From positions 558,001 through 622,000 of the forward strand of contig JALJCQ010000019.1 in the NCBI GenBank assembly GCA_023091665.1: 64,000 nucleotides of DNA, given 5' to 3'. The stretch's first letter is position 1. Each line of letters opens with the position of its first letter. Source of the stretch: Pythium myriotylum. Its lineage: Eukaryota; Oomycota; Peronosporomycetes; Pythiales; Pythiaceae. The notes beneath the pieces were generated by a model. It was not told the DNA's origin. It made no database searches and saw only the letters and a list, made by a program, of their open reading frames with translations. A program made the position numbers and the translations under genes. Below are positions 51,858 through 62,881 of this stretch, piece after piece.

Positions 51858-53108
51858 TCAGCAACCTGAGCGCAGCTGCATCGGCTTCTCGTCGTTCTTG
51901 CCAATGATCGCGCCAACGGCATTGCCCAGCGTGGTCTTGTTGTCCTCGCTCACGATGCCTGCCCATCCGTTCGTCTTGAAGAAGACGTGACGCTCGCTCA
52001 CTTCGACGAAGCGGGAAATCTTCGCTGCGACTTGCTTGTAAGACTCAAAGACCTGGTCCTACTTCGCGTGCAGCTCGGCCGACGAGAGGATGGAATTGAA
52101 CGGGTACGCAAGGATCCCTTGGCGCGTAAGTTCGTAGTACACGCGCTGCGTCTCGTCGCCTGTCGAGTCGGCGAAGAACCAGTCGGCAAACGCCGTGGCC
52201 TTGATCGTCGGGTTCACGAGATCCTTCGTAGTTCCCTTGTCACTCTTACAAGTCTGGACAGCGTTCTCTGGGAGTCCCCAGGGAAGCGAGCACGCGCTGA
52301 AAAAGTTGACTAGCTTGCCTAGAGGTGCTTCGTCTGGGTAGACTCCGATGTAGCTGCCTGAGAGCACCGCGTACTTTGTCTTTTTCGTCTCGATCTGCCA
52401 CTTCTCGGCGATGCGCTTGGCGAAGAACTGGACCACAATCGCGCCAGCGCTTGATCCGCTAAGTACAAGCTCATTGACGTCGGGGAAGTTCTTCGCAGCC
52501 CAGTCAAAAGCCGACTCGGTGTTTGTGAAGCCGTTCAGGTGGACGCTCCGATTCTGGCCAAAACACTCGGGTTTCTTAAACACCGAGGAGAGACCATTTG
52601 GGTCGCTGCCGTCAAGAACCCGGTCGCCGATGAGGAGATCTCCGGTGCAGTACGGCACGCTAACAATGTTCCAGTCGTTGAAGAGAATAGTCGGGTCGGA
52701 TCGATTCATAAAGCCTTCGCTGAGAGCGCGAGGGTTGGCATAGAAGGTTTCGAAACCGGATCCACAGATGAATGCGAAGCTGCACGAGATAGGATCTGAA
52801 CACCCGCCACCACCGTCAAGGTACAACAACAGCTTCGACGATTTCTTTGCGGGGAACACCTGGAAGAAGTACGTCGAGTTGGTCTTGTACGTGTTGTTTG
52901 GACTGGACCAGTCATCGAATGCACAACGGGTCTTGCCACCTGGATACACGAGCACTGACCCGTCTCGTACCGACGGCTTGATCTTGCTTAGTGAACAGTC
53001 ATTGGAAGGAGACACAACGCAAGTCTCGTCGCCGGGACGATATGCTGACGCAGCGTTGGAGAAAAGAACGGTAGCCGCGACGACAGCAAGGCGGATGAGG
53101 CGAGGCAT
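51858..53108 (-). pseudogene. Secreted pectin-acetylesterase-like gene with a premature TAG
   Basis: From the ATG at 53108 the product has a signal peptide (MPRLIRLAVVAATVLFSNAA). It then shows the pectin-acetylesterase/Notum pattern: LLLYLDGGGGCSD (oxyanion-hole region), VPYCTGDLLIGD, and LSGSSAGAIVVQFF near residue 214 with the nucleophile Ser. The frame stops at TAG (52059-52061), after AELHAK. Directly beyond it, the same frame stays open for about 66 codons and looks like the real C-terminus (FVEVSERHVFFKTNGWAGIV), ending in TGA at 51858-51860. So a single nonsense change has removed the last about 66 residues, including a His that could be the catalytic one. Expected role before the break: removing acetyl groups from plant pectin. 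A sequencing error or readthrough cannot be excluded. Confidence 0.75.
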
Positions 53109-53124
53109 CTTGGTGTTTCTTAGC

Positions 53125-53140
53125 AAGTTGTCGAGTGAGC
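53125..53140 (-). promoter_or_regulatory. Inr/FPR-like start site of the pectin-acetylesterase gene
   Basis: On the minus strand GCTCACTCGACAACTT, 17-32 bases upstream of the ATG, fits the oomycete core promoter with a few changes. It also supports the ATG at 53108 over the upstream one. Confidence 0.5.
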
Positions 53141-54440
53141 CGACGCAAGGCGTCGGATACAATGTTGATGGATGCGATGGCGCACGCCATGGAGGTGCGA
53201 CAAGTGCAGAGGGTAGGATTTGATCCGATGTTGTCCCAATTCCGTGCTCCAATACTGAACAAGTTTCGTCCAGTTTAGTCGCGCAGCTCGGTTCCATTGC
53301 TGCTCTTCTGGGCGTATTGTACTATCGTACGAACTGCCGTGGGCTCAACGGTTTACAAGTCTCGTTGAGTCGTTGTTATTTCTCCGCGCCTTGACATCAC
53401 GGCCATCGGCACCAGCGGACTCGTTGTCCGGCAGCTGTGGGAGTAGCGAGCGCCACGGAATGATCGACTCAGCCTGCTCTACCACCAGGCGAGACGCCTC
53501 GCCGACATGGTCGGCGTCTTTCAATGCCACCACCAAGTGAAGACCCATAACGCCATGGCCACGATGATGGCCTCCCATGCAACGGCCACAGCTCTCTCGA
53601 GCCACGTCCGTAACCCCACTGACAGGCCCTGCCATGCAGATCCGTCCCAGCTCGCCGCCTCCGACTTACAGTCCTGGCTCGCTCGCCCGGTTGACCCACG
53701 GTAATCAGGAATGCACAAGAGCTCCAGCTTCACCTTCATCATCAGTCTCGCAGAGTCGTTGTTAATTCTCCGTGCGTCGAGCTGGCTGAGACAGAGCACA
53801 CTATGTCTCACCACCGTAACAAGAAACAAGAACTGATGTTAGTTGGACGAAGGGTTCCGTCTGGGCCTTGGCTGTCAGAACGAATCGGAGGTTATCAGAC
53901 CACCTCACCCACTCCGACAAACTCGTCTTGCCGATACTGCGAGTTCAGAAGACAACCTGCAATCAAAGCTCCCCAATGGACGGCGACGCCGCGCGACATC
54001 GGAATGAACAGGTCATCATTCCAACGCTTTTAAGAGGTCATTCATTTTGGCAATCTGAAACACGAGCTGAATACATCTAAAACCTGTGAGAGGGGGCTTT
54101 TCTGTGGACCTTTTATGCTCTATCTGAAGTTTCAGATCGCTTTTCAGGTCGGTTTCCAGGTAGCTGCGGTAATATTGGGTCCTGCGGTATTGCGGGGCCT
54201 CAGGCTCCGCAATCCGCCGCCCACCCGTTCCGCCGCCCGCTCGACTCCGCCGCAACTGGCGGCCGTCCTGAACCAAATTGATCAGACTCACACAAGCACG
54301 ACAATGGACAAGGACACGTGCCGGCGATTGCTCCAAACCGGGCTCGACCAGCGTGCCTACCCTCCCCGTCTGGAGCTTTGCTTTGAACGTGAGGTCTATT
54401 GGATCGCAATTAATGAACTCCTATACTGTAGCTGGGTGAT
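53141..54440. other. Intergenic, retroelement-like debris
   Basis: No gene is supported. Two similar words, near 53360-53392 and 53745-53780 (GAGTCGTTGTTA(A/T)TTCTCCG), suggest a small duplicated element. Frames of 60-115 codons here are overlapping and featureless. It lies upstream of the pectin-acetylesterase gene and downstream of the RNase H remnant. Confidence 0.4.
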
Positions 54441-55124
54441 CTACCCTATTGAACTACCACGATGAATCGTGGCGAAGATGGCGCGATTGCCATTCGTAAC
54501 AATCTGTGGCCAGGTGGGCCTCAAGCCGGGAGTGGTGTTCCCGTGGCTGGATATGGAGCCCCTGGACACTTCGTCTGGTGTCCATAGCAATGTTGGCCGC
54601 GAGGTCGGCCATCTTGTTGTAGGCTCGAAGGTGGTGAGTCCACGTGCGACGCGAACCCGATCAGCTAATCGCCGAGCTTCCGCGTAGAGGGGTCGGAGGG
54701 TCGGGTGGCGAGGTGGTCTGTAGCTGCGCATCTGCCCCAGGATAAGCGCGCTATCCCAGACAACATCCAGGCGCCACCGATGTGTTTCAGCGGCCGCCAG
54801 ACCCGTGATGAGGCCGAGGTATTCAGCTTGGTTGTTCGTGGTGATACAGGTAGCGTAGGACATGCAGGCGCTCCAAGCTATCCTCACTGTCACTGCATCT
54901 GCGTCCGTTGCAATGATGACCGCACCGGCACCGCCAGGTCCGGGGTTGCCACGGGATCCGCCGTCGAAGAAGAGCACGAACCTGCTTCCCGGCTTGGTGA
55001 CGAAACTCGAAGACGACTCAATCCCTGCTCGCTCGTCCAGCGCGTGGAGCACCGCGCGTCGCGGATCTCGAAGCCATGGTCCGCGAGGGAACCGGTCAAT
55101 GAGGCTCCGGAAGGAGGAGCGCAT
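54441..55124 (-). pseudogene. Retroelement RNase H domain, frameshifted
   Basis: The frame carries a clear RNase H domain of retrotransposon type: FFDGGSRGNPGPGGAG (first Asp), NNQAEYLGL (Glu) and VVWDSALILGQM (second Asp). Near 54640 the frame becomes wrong: the expected end, HHLRAYNKMADLAANIAMD, is present in the neighbouring frame instead, after a one-base loss. So the final Asp (in MAD) is no longer in frame. No reverse transcriptase, integrase or LTR was recognised around it, so this is an isolated, inactivated piece. A related but more decayed remnant lies at 44440-44643. Confidence 0.75.
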
Positions 55125-55837
55125 CGCAGCTTGGTGACAGAGTCGTGCTTAGTCGCAGGACCACGCAAGTCGGCCGTCGATGATGTGATGGCCCCATCTC
55201 CAAATGACTGCCAGGGTCGTGAGCACTTGTTGCTGCCACGCACATGCTGCGATCGGCGAGAGTGTGCGGGGAAAGTGGGAGAGTATTGCAGACTGGTACG
55301 CAACGCTGAAGCCAAATTCGCAACTCACAGCAACCCAGCTCCGTCACATAGTCAAGCGCCTCAAAAAGAGGCAGCGCGACGGCCGTGATACCACGTAACC
55401 CAGCATCTCTTCCACCCACGACGATCACGACGAAGGCATGCGCCAATTGCCAGCAAGAGAAGCGGAGGTGTGGACCGCTGAGCACGAATCGTGCGTGTGA
55501 ATGCCGCATGTCTACTAGTGGAAACCTGCAATCGATCAACTCATTCGTCATTTAGCTGTGAATGAGATTTGTGTTTTGTGTATGGATGTGCTCACCATTC
55601 CTTGGTACTTGTCGTGACAAGCTTGTCGCAAAATGGATTTCTTGGTTGAAGAGTGCAGTGTATCAGTGTAGTTATGTGGCCCACATACCGATACCAACTA
55701 TCCACCTATCCGGACAAAGAAACCGGACGAACTCGGCGGGTGGTATGGGGCGGTATAGGGCGGTATAGGGCGATGTGGAAACCGGACTCCCCCCGGTATG
55801 AACGAGGACCCCGTAATATTGGCTCACCACAAGCGAG
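55125..55837. other. Intergenic with a short tandem repeat
   Basis: This holds the promoter of the 55838-58018 gene. At 55742-55772 a unit like GGTATAGGGC occurs three times (the first as GGTATGGGGC). No gene or RNA is supported. Confidence 0.5.
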
Positions 55838-58018
55838 ATGAGCGATGAGACCAACAAGATCGCGTTGCTTGCCGACGTGCTGCTCGAGTACGAGGCAGAA
55901 AGGCTCGACGGCGAAGAGCTGGTGAGCCATTTCGGCGTTAAACACTTGGACGCCGTGCCGGGGCAGCGACAGGACGTCGGCGCCTGGCTCAGTTTCTCGC
56001 TCCGGACCGGAGACCTTCATGGCCTCGTGCCCTCGGCGGCACTGGCGCGACGTATGCGCCTGCTGGAGCTGCTCGTGCGCGTGTCAATCGCTGCAAAAGA
56101 CGATTGGTCGATGGCGCTCCCCATTTTCATGAATGATAGCTCCGCCGAGGCAATTCTTCAACCAAAGTTCCTCATCCAGGTCGATATACCCAAGATCAAC
56201 CCAGATCGATTTGTTGACGTGTTGGAGGCGTTGTTGCAAGGTGTTGCTGACCGTAATGGCATGCAGACAGTGGACGACCCAGTGCTGCGAGATTTGTTCG
56301 AAAGGTACGAGCAAAGGGTTACGAAGCCCATCCATAGTGTCGTGGAACTTGGGTTGATCATCAACAACGGGAAGCTCCCGTCGACGACGCTCTTCAAGTT
56401 TGTAGAAGTGCTTGAGCGGTTCGGCGAGGCACAATATCAACGCCGCGAGGCGGCGTTAGCTCGTGGGGACCTTCTCAGCGTCGAGTTCCGCGTGGTCGTG
56501 CTCCAGCTTCGCCCCATGTGTGTGGTCGCCAACTCGGCGCTTCGCATTCTCGGTGCTTTGCTCACACAATCTCGTCACCTACACGTCAAGAGCGTTTCCT
56601 TTGGTCGTCTCCGCGACTGCGACGCTGTTTGCGCGGTGCAATGTCTGAATGACTTGATCACTCCGACTGGAGGTCGTGTAAAACAGCTCAAACTACACGG
56701 CCAACAACATTCGGTGGGTGCTGTGGAAGCTGCTGCGCGATACAGCCACTCCGTCGAACATGTCGAGTGGGAGTTGTGTGATCAGCCCACCGTTGCTTCT
56801 GCCGCGTGGCTTGCTTTCGGCCTTTTCCATCCAGATTCGCAAAGTCAAGTGTCGTCTCTGCGAATAAAAGCCACAAATAGTGAAGTCTTCACTTCTGAGT
56901 GGCTCGCGACGTTTACACGAGCGCTCACTACGGTTGTCTCACCTGAAGACCTGGCACCGCTCGATTCAAAACTCGCAAACAAGGTCTCAGCTGCAAAATC
57001 AAGCGGCTCACCTTTTGACGAGATCCCTCTACCAAGCGACAAGCGTGTCTTCGTGACGGTCCGAGAAGGAACTAAGGCCCGAGCGCAACCACAAGCTCGT
57101 GCGCCAATCGTTGCTGTGCTGGATGAAGAGAACAAAGATGACGAGGAACTGGAACGAGAACCTATGCGCTTCCAGGTAATCCGACGTCTTCATGGCTGGA
57201 TCGCGCTTGCCGTTCCCGGCGCTGGGGCCGGCTGGGTCGCTTCTAACGCGATCATTCACGAAAATGAAACTCCAACACAGATCCACGACCCCAGCAGACC
57301 TATTACCAACTGTCGTGTCCAATCGTTTGTGTTCACACTTGAAGATGGCACAGGACCTAGCGAATCGTTGCTCGACGCAATTCATGGTCTTTTGGAAATT
57401 ATTGGCGAATCTTTAGCCGCGTTGCATCTCCCGCTCCTTGGTCTATCGCTTCCAGAGGACGTCGAGCAAATTTTAAACACATGCCCCAACCTTATAGAGT
57501 TAAATCTTCGGGACAACAGCATTTCTGACTTCACGTCGCTCCTCGAGGCATACAAATCTGGAAAGTGCAAGATCAACACGCTCAATATCGCTCAGGAAAT
57601 CGAACATCCAGAAGTGGTGATAAATCAGGCAGTTGAGATCATGGTTCAAGGAGTGGTCAAGGCCATTGAAGTGGCGGTGTCGCCGCTGGACCGAGAGTTA
57701 GAAGAGTTCGATAGAAGTGTTTTGACGGCCCAACTCAGGCAGGCAATGATTGACTCTCCGTCCGTTGAATATCTCGGCATTAACGGAGGTGAGGAAGATG
57801 AAGACCATTTTTCCCATTTCCTGGAAGAAGTCATTCCTTCTTTGGCGCAAGTTCACGTGCCCCTCGCTCTTCCTTCCAAGCTGGCGTTTCTTAGCGTTCT
57901 GGACAACAACTCGAAGGAGAAAAAGATCAGCAGCCATGTAGACGCGAGTATCGTCGGCTCAATCTTTCAGTTTGCGAGCACTAGCAAGAGCAGAAAGATC
58001 TGGATCTCGATCTGTTGA
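55838..58018 (+). CDS. LRR-like protein with internal SH3-like segment, intact copy
   Basis: One exon encodes 726 residues without signal peptide or membrane helix. The N-terminal half has irregular leucine-rich repeats (VEFRVVVLQL, LRILGALLTQSRHLHVKSVSF, ASAAWLAFGLFHPDSQSQ). Near residues 400-470 a segment (GTKARAQPQARAPIVAV, an acidic insert, then FQVIRRLHGWIALAVP and GWVASNAI) has the alternating pattern and final GWV of bacterial-type SH3 domains. A second LRR-like block follows (ALHLPLLGLSLPEDVEQIL, IELNLRDNSISDF). The C-terminal about 50 residues (LPSKLAFLSVLD ... HVDASIVGSIFQFAS) are shared with the gene at 9654-11906 and are the mark of the wider family. A frameshifted paralogue lies at 36740-38955. 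Function unknown. Confidence 0.75.
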   Translation: MSDETNKIALLADVLLEYEAERLDGEELVSHFGVKHLDAVPGQRQDVGAWLSFSLRTGDLHGLVPSAALARRMRLLELLVRVSIAAKDDWSMALPIFMNDSSAEAILQPKFLIQVDIPKINPDRFVDVLEALLQGVADRNGMQTVDDPVLRDLFERYEQRVTKPIHSVVELGLIINNGKLPSTTLFKFVEVLERFGEAQYQRREAALARGDLLSVEFRVVVLQLRPMCVVANSALRILGALLTQSRHLHVKSVSFGRLRDCDAVCAVQCLNDLITPTGGRVKQLKLHGQQHSVGAVEAAARYSHSVEHVEWELCDQPTVASAAWLAFGLFHPDSQSQVSSLRIKATNSEVFTSEWLATFTRALTTVVSPEDLAPLDSKLANKVSAAKSSGSPFDEIPLPSDKRVFVTVREGTKARAQPQARAPIVAVLDEENKDDEELEREPMRFQVIRRLHGWIALAVPGAGAGWVASNAIIHENETPTQIHDPSRPITNCRVQSFVFTLEDGTGPSESLLDAIHGLLEIIGESLAALHLPLLGLSLPEDVEQILNTCPNLIELNLRDNSISDFTSLLEAYKSGKCKINTLNIAQEIEHPEVVINQAVEIMVQGVVKAIEVAVSPLDRELEEFDRSVLTAQLRQAMIDSPSVEYLGINGGEEDEDHFSHFLEEVIPSLAQVHVPLALPSKLAFLSVLDNNSKEKKISSHVDASIVGSIFQFASTSKSRKIWISIC

Positions 58019-58396
58019 CGTTGGCGTGATATAAAGTGTAACGATTATTTTGAAGATTTGGCAACAGGTATAGGTCAACTCACCGGCTTTGCTCGGGCGC
58101 AATCTCTGATGCCTACCTGATTGCATCAAATGGCTAACAACGACATTGCTTCTTACTACACATGAACAGTGGAGTCACAAATCTGCAATCATCAAGATGG
58201 GCTCTGCGATTATTGCTACACGAGGGCGACCTGCTTCATCCTCTTGTGCACTTGGCCATTGCATTCCTGTGCACCATCCAATTCCAAGGCTGCCACCATG
58301 AATAGCCTTTTCCCCGTAGTACACCACTAATTGACCAATCATCAGCACCAACTTGCTGTTCGAAAGTTCACTCGGACGAGAGATCTGGCGAGGACG
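58019..58396. other. Intergenic, no gene seen
   Basis: This holds the 3' flank of the LRR/SH3-like gene and the promoter of the first ankyrin gene. No repeat or RNA was recognised. Confidence 0.4.
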
Positions 58397-60133
58397 ATGA
58401 ACGCGAACGAGGAGCTTTGGGTTGCGAGTATGGTCGGAGACGTCGAGCGCGTGCGAGAGATGGTGCGCGAGGGGAAGGCAGACATCGATGCGCGTGATCA
58501 TGTAAGACGTACAGAGCCGAAGAAGGCAGAGGATCAAGGGATCATGAGGCTAGGGTGGCTGTGTAGGACGGATCGACGGCGCTGCACTACGCGTCACAAA
58601 GAGGCCACGCCGACGTTGTGAAGCTGTTATTGGGAGCAGACTGCAACGTGAATGCTCTCGACAATGTACGTCTCGGTGCCTCGCGCCAACGCCCACTGGT
58701 CGTTTGGCGTGGTGACGCTGGTGGTGTCGTGGGTGTGCATTTTCTTAGTGTGGACTTGGCTGAGTTTCTGAACTTGCTAAGCAGGACGGGTTGACGGCGC
58801 TCCACGATGCATCCAGAGAAGGTCACACCGATCTGAAGCTGCTCTTGGAAGCAGAGTGCGACATTAATGCTCAAGACAGGGTACGACATTGCAACACTAA
58901 TCACTGGGGCGACATGTTCGTGGGACGCTCATGATTCCGTAGGAAGGATGGACGGCTTTGCACCGCGCATCTATGGAAGGCCACGCCGACGTGGTGAAGT
59001 TGCTCTTGGAAGCTAACTGTGACGTTTATTCTCCAGACAAGGTGTGTTTTGTCGTTGGATCAAACCTTTGACTAATGCATCATGTGTATAAAAATTGTGG
59101 TGCCAAGGAAGTGCAGCTCGGTGTTTGCACGGATAACTGACTCGTGTGGGATTATATCATAGGCTGGATGGACGGCACTCCACCTGGGATGTCGAATGCA
59201 TCGCAATAACGTGGTGAAGATGCTCTTGGAAGCAAACTGCGACGCGAATGCTCAGGACAGTGTACGTGCCCCCCCTCCAGTGCGCTTTAAGATCTCTCTT
59301 CGGTGGCGAGGTTGATTATTTGTATTTTCATGGCATTGGGTGGCTTGTTGTGATGACTCTGTAGGATGGACTGACAGTGCTGCACGATGCATCCAGGGAA
59401 GGCAATACTGACCTGGTGAAACTGCTTTTGGAAGCGAGCTGCGATATAAATGTTCAGGACAGGGTACGTCTCAGTGGTCAATAGCATGGCTAAGCGCCGT
59501 TTCCACGTGTAGACACGTTTACAATGTCATCTTTACTGTGTCGTATCACTACGAGAGCGTGCGATTCGCTGACTCATCATCATGCATGTATCCACAGATT
59601 GGATACACACCACTGCACCTCGCATGCGCTTTCGCCCACGCCGATGTCGTCGAACTGCTGATCCGCTCCCAGTGCGACGTCAATCAACTCGACAAGGTCC
59701 GTAACAACAATACCCTCAGCTCTGCTTCCTTCACCTCACAACTTGACTTCCGTGACACTCACAGAACGGACAAGCTCCATTTCACGTCGCGCTACTCAAG
59801 CGGCCTATCTGCAATGATCGGGACCGAAGCCTCACGACCAGCACGATGTCCATTCTCCAAAAGCTTGTAGCACACGGAGCCACGTGGGACGCGAAATGCG
59901 ACGAGCTCGTTGCTTGCGGAAAAGCTCTCGATGAGGCTCGTGCTCTACAGATTTGTGTTCATGTGTGGGAGACGGAACGCAAGAATGGTCTTGCACTGAC
60001 GGATATCCCGTACGAAGTTGTGCGATGTGGTGCAGACGCTACTCTGTTGTATCTGCGTGAGCGATTGGGATATCAAGAAGAGCCGTCGAAGGCGTCGGGA
60101 GTACTGCCGGTGCATTCTTCGCTGGGTGGATAG
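58397..60133 (+). CDS. Ankyrin-repeat protein A, eight exons, about one repeat per exon
   Basis: Exons: 58397-58501, 58567-58665, 58785-58880, 58943-59041, 59163-59261, 59365-59463, 59598-59696 and 59801-60133; 342 residues. Exon 1 is a capping repeat (ELWVASMVGDVERVREMVREG). Exons 2-7 are each one ankyrin repeat of 33 codons (exon 3 has 32) and begin near DGxTALHxAS, with GH.DVVKLLLEA.CDVNAxD before the donor. The last exon adds a C-terminal domain (SILQKLVAHGATWDAKCDEL ... GYQEEPSKA). Donors are mostly GTACGT; acceptors mostly TGTAG. All introns are phase 0 and 62-134 bases long. Ankyrin repeats bind other proteins; the partner is unknown. No signal peptide is seen. The last exon start at 59801 is the least certain boundary. 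Confidence 0.75.
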
Positions 60134-60346
60134 ATTGTACTTCTTGTTGGGTTGCCCAGATCTTCAGATTCGGACAGTGAGGCGAGGTGAGGATGTGGAG
60201 GTGTGACAGTCAGTATTTGATGAGCTGGTGCTCGGGTTAGAAGGCTGAATGAGTCTCTTTGATCTGACTTTTTCAAAAGTGTCAGGGTTGAGTTCTGGCC
60301 GATGTAGCCATCTTGTGATCAAAGCTCAAGATCAAGTAACTGAAAC

Positions 60347-60385
60347 CTGAAGATAGGAACCGTCTGAGACGGTTCCTATCTTCAG
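60347..60385. repeat. Perfect 39-base palindrome between ankyrin genes A and B
   Basis: Arms 60347-60365 and 60367-60385 are exact complements with a single central base; shorter complementary words (AAAC / GTTT) continue outside. It sits about 110 bases before the ATG of gene B. Confidence 0.9.
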
Positions 60386-60496
60386 TCACCGGTTTGTACC
60401 AGCGTCCAAATCAGTCATTACGTTGCTCTCCAGTTGCTGTTCAGTTTTTTTTCAGTTGCAGGAACAACTCAGCTCCTCAACTGAGACCAAAGCACG

Positions 60497-62881
60497 ATGG
60501 ACGCGAGGCTGGCGCTTGGTGTGGCGTGCGCCGCGGGAGACGTCGAGCGCGTGCGGAGCATTCTGCGCCACGGAAACGCCGAGATCAACGCGCTCGACCG
60601 CGTGAGTAACGCAGCAAAGCGCGTCGAAGGGAAGCGAGCGAGCGAGACGTGACGATGCGTTGGGATATGGCGTGGTATCAGGAAGGCGACGCGAGCAAGC
60701 ACTACAGTGCGAGACACCCGAACGCGACGGTGTATCAGGACGGAGAGGTGCCGCTGCATCTCGCGTCGAGAGAAGACCACGCCGACGTGGTTCGGCTGCT
60801 CTTGGGCGCCAACTGCGACTTGAATGTTCGAACGATGGTACGTGTTAGAGAATGGCAGCATCGATCGCTTTGGCGTGGTCTCGTGTGGTGGCGTTTCTCG
60901 TGCTGTTGGTGTGTGGTCATGATGGTGGGAGGTTGGTTAATAGACTTGGGACGGGATTGTAGGACGGACGCACGGCGCTGCACGCCGCCGCTCGAGAAGG
61001 CCACACCGAAGTCGTCAGACTACTGTTGGAAGCGAAATGCGACGTGAACGCTCAGGACGACGTACGTATCAGTGGCTGCCAACACCGTTCGCTGCGGTTG
61101 TCGCACGGCAGCAGTAGCCGTGAAGTTGATTATGCAGTATTGAGGGCGTGCGGTTTGCTGATTCGGATCCGTAGGACGAAGAGACAGCCCTTCACTTGGC
61201 ATCTATTGAAGGCCACGCGGACGTCGTGAGGTTGCTTTTAGAAGCAAACTGCGACGTGGATGCTGCGGAGATGGTGTGTACTTGTCGCTCATTTTGTGCG
61301 GTGTTGTTGTGGGAGCAATCGTGGTCACTCATGAAATCTGATCTGCCTCAATGGAATTGTAGGACGGGCGGACAGCGCTGCACAACGCGTCCATACGAGG
61401 TCACACCGATGTAGTGAAGTTGCTGGGTGCAAAATGTAACGTGAATGCTCGAGACTCGGTACGTGGCGCTTGAGGCTTGTGGTTTTGTCGATGTGCAGTT
61501 TGTCTTTGTCGAGTGTTTTGTTAACGCGTTCCAATTGTTTCGCATAGGATGGCTCGACGGCGCTGTACTTTGCATCGAGTCGTGGTCATGCCGATGTGGT
61601 GAAGTTGTTGTTAGAGGTGGGCAATGGTGTGAATAACCAAGACGAGGTACGCAATCTTTAAATGTCTAACATTGACTGTGTTGCATCGCGATGCTTGTGG
61701 TCTACGTCGGAGTGCGGGAGATATTGACTAAATTGTTGGAATGGCTTTATAGGGTGGATGGATGGCACTACATTGCGCAGCTGGACGTGGCTACGCAGAA
61801 GTGGTGAAGCTACTTTTAACAGCAAAGTACGATGTGAATGCTCAAGACGACTTACGAGCCTTTCGAATCGTTCATGAGGTTGTAGCGTATGCTCATCATC
61901 GTGATGTCTATGATGTAGGGTGGAGGGACAGCGCTGCACTGCGCATCAACGGGAGGAAGTGCTGACGTGGTGAAGGTTCTGTTGGAAGCCAACTCCGACA
62001 TTAACGCTCGTGACGAGGTACATATTTGCGACCGTAAATATTGCTCACTGCGATTATCGCACTTGTTGCCCCGTGCGATGCCATCAAAGTGCAATGCTGT
62101 GGATTAGCTGTCGGCTCACTTTTTTGGATGTGTATAAAGGACGGACGAACAGCGCTGCACTGCGCATGCGCGATAGGCCACGTGGAGGTGGTGAAGCTGC
62201 TGTTGGAAGCGAATTGCGACTTCAATGCCCGTGATCGGGTACGTTCTGTTCGCATCGTTCACCATCATTGCCACATTTATAGCGACGTTAGTGATCCCGT
62301 CTTCGCCCGGGCAAGATTTGCTCACCCGTTGGGATGGATTTGTAGGACGATTGGACTGCGCTGCATCACGCGTCCGCATTCGCCCACACCGACGTTGTAG
62401 AACTGCTGATCTGCTCCCAATGCGACGTTAATCAACTCGACAAGGTCCGTAACAACAATACCCTCAGCTCTGCTTCCTTCACCTCACAACTTGACTTCCG
62501 TGACACTCACAGAACGGACAAACTCCATTTCACGTCGCGCTACTCAAGCGGCCTATCTGCAATGATCGGGACCGAAGCCTCACGACCAGCACGATGTCGA
62601 TTCTCCAAAAGCTTGCGGCACACGGAGCCACGTGGGACGCCAAATGCGATGAGCTCGTCGCTTGCGGAAAAGCTCTCGATGAGGCTCGTGCTCTGCAGAT
62701 TTGTGTTCGTGTATGGGAGACGGAACGCAAGAATGGTCTGGCACTGACGGATATCCCGTACGAAGTAGTGCGACGTGGTGCAGACGCTACTCGTGTCTAT
62801 CGGCGTGAGCTATTAGGATATCAAGAAGAGCCTTCGGAGGCGTTGGAAGTACTGCGAGTGCATTCTTCGTTGGATGGATAG
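60497..62881 (+). CDS. Ankyrin-repeat protein B, eleven exons, about one repeat per exon
   Basis: Exons: 60497-60601, 60739-60837, 60963-61061, 61175-61273, 61363-61458, 61548-61646, 61753-61851, 61919-62017, 62140-62238, 62346-62444 and 62549-62881; about 441 residues if all are used. Exon 1 caps the array (ALGVACAAGDVERVRSILR). Exons 2-10 each hold one ankyrin repeat (DGRTALHxA...VVRLLLEAxCDVN type). The last exon is the same C-terminal domain as in gene A. Introns are 67-137 bases, phase 0. The donor after exon 7 (61852) reads TTACGA, not GTACGA, so splicing there is doubtful; retention gives a stop at 61963-61965. Gene B may therefore be partly broken. Confidence 0.7.
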
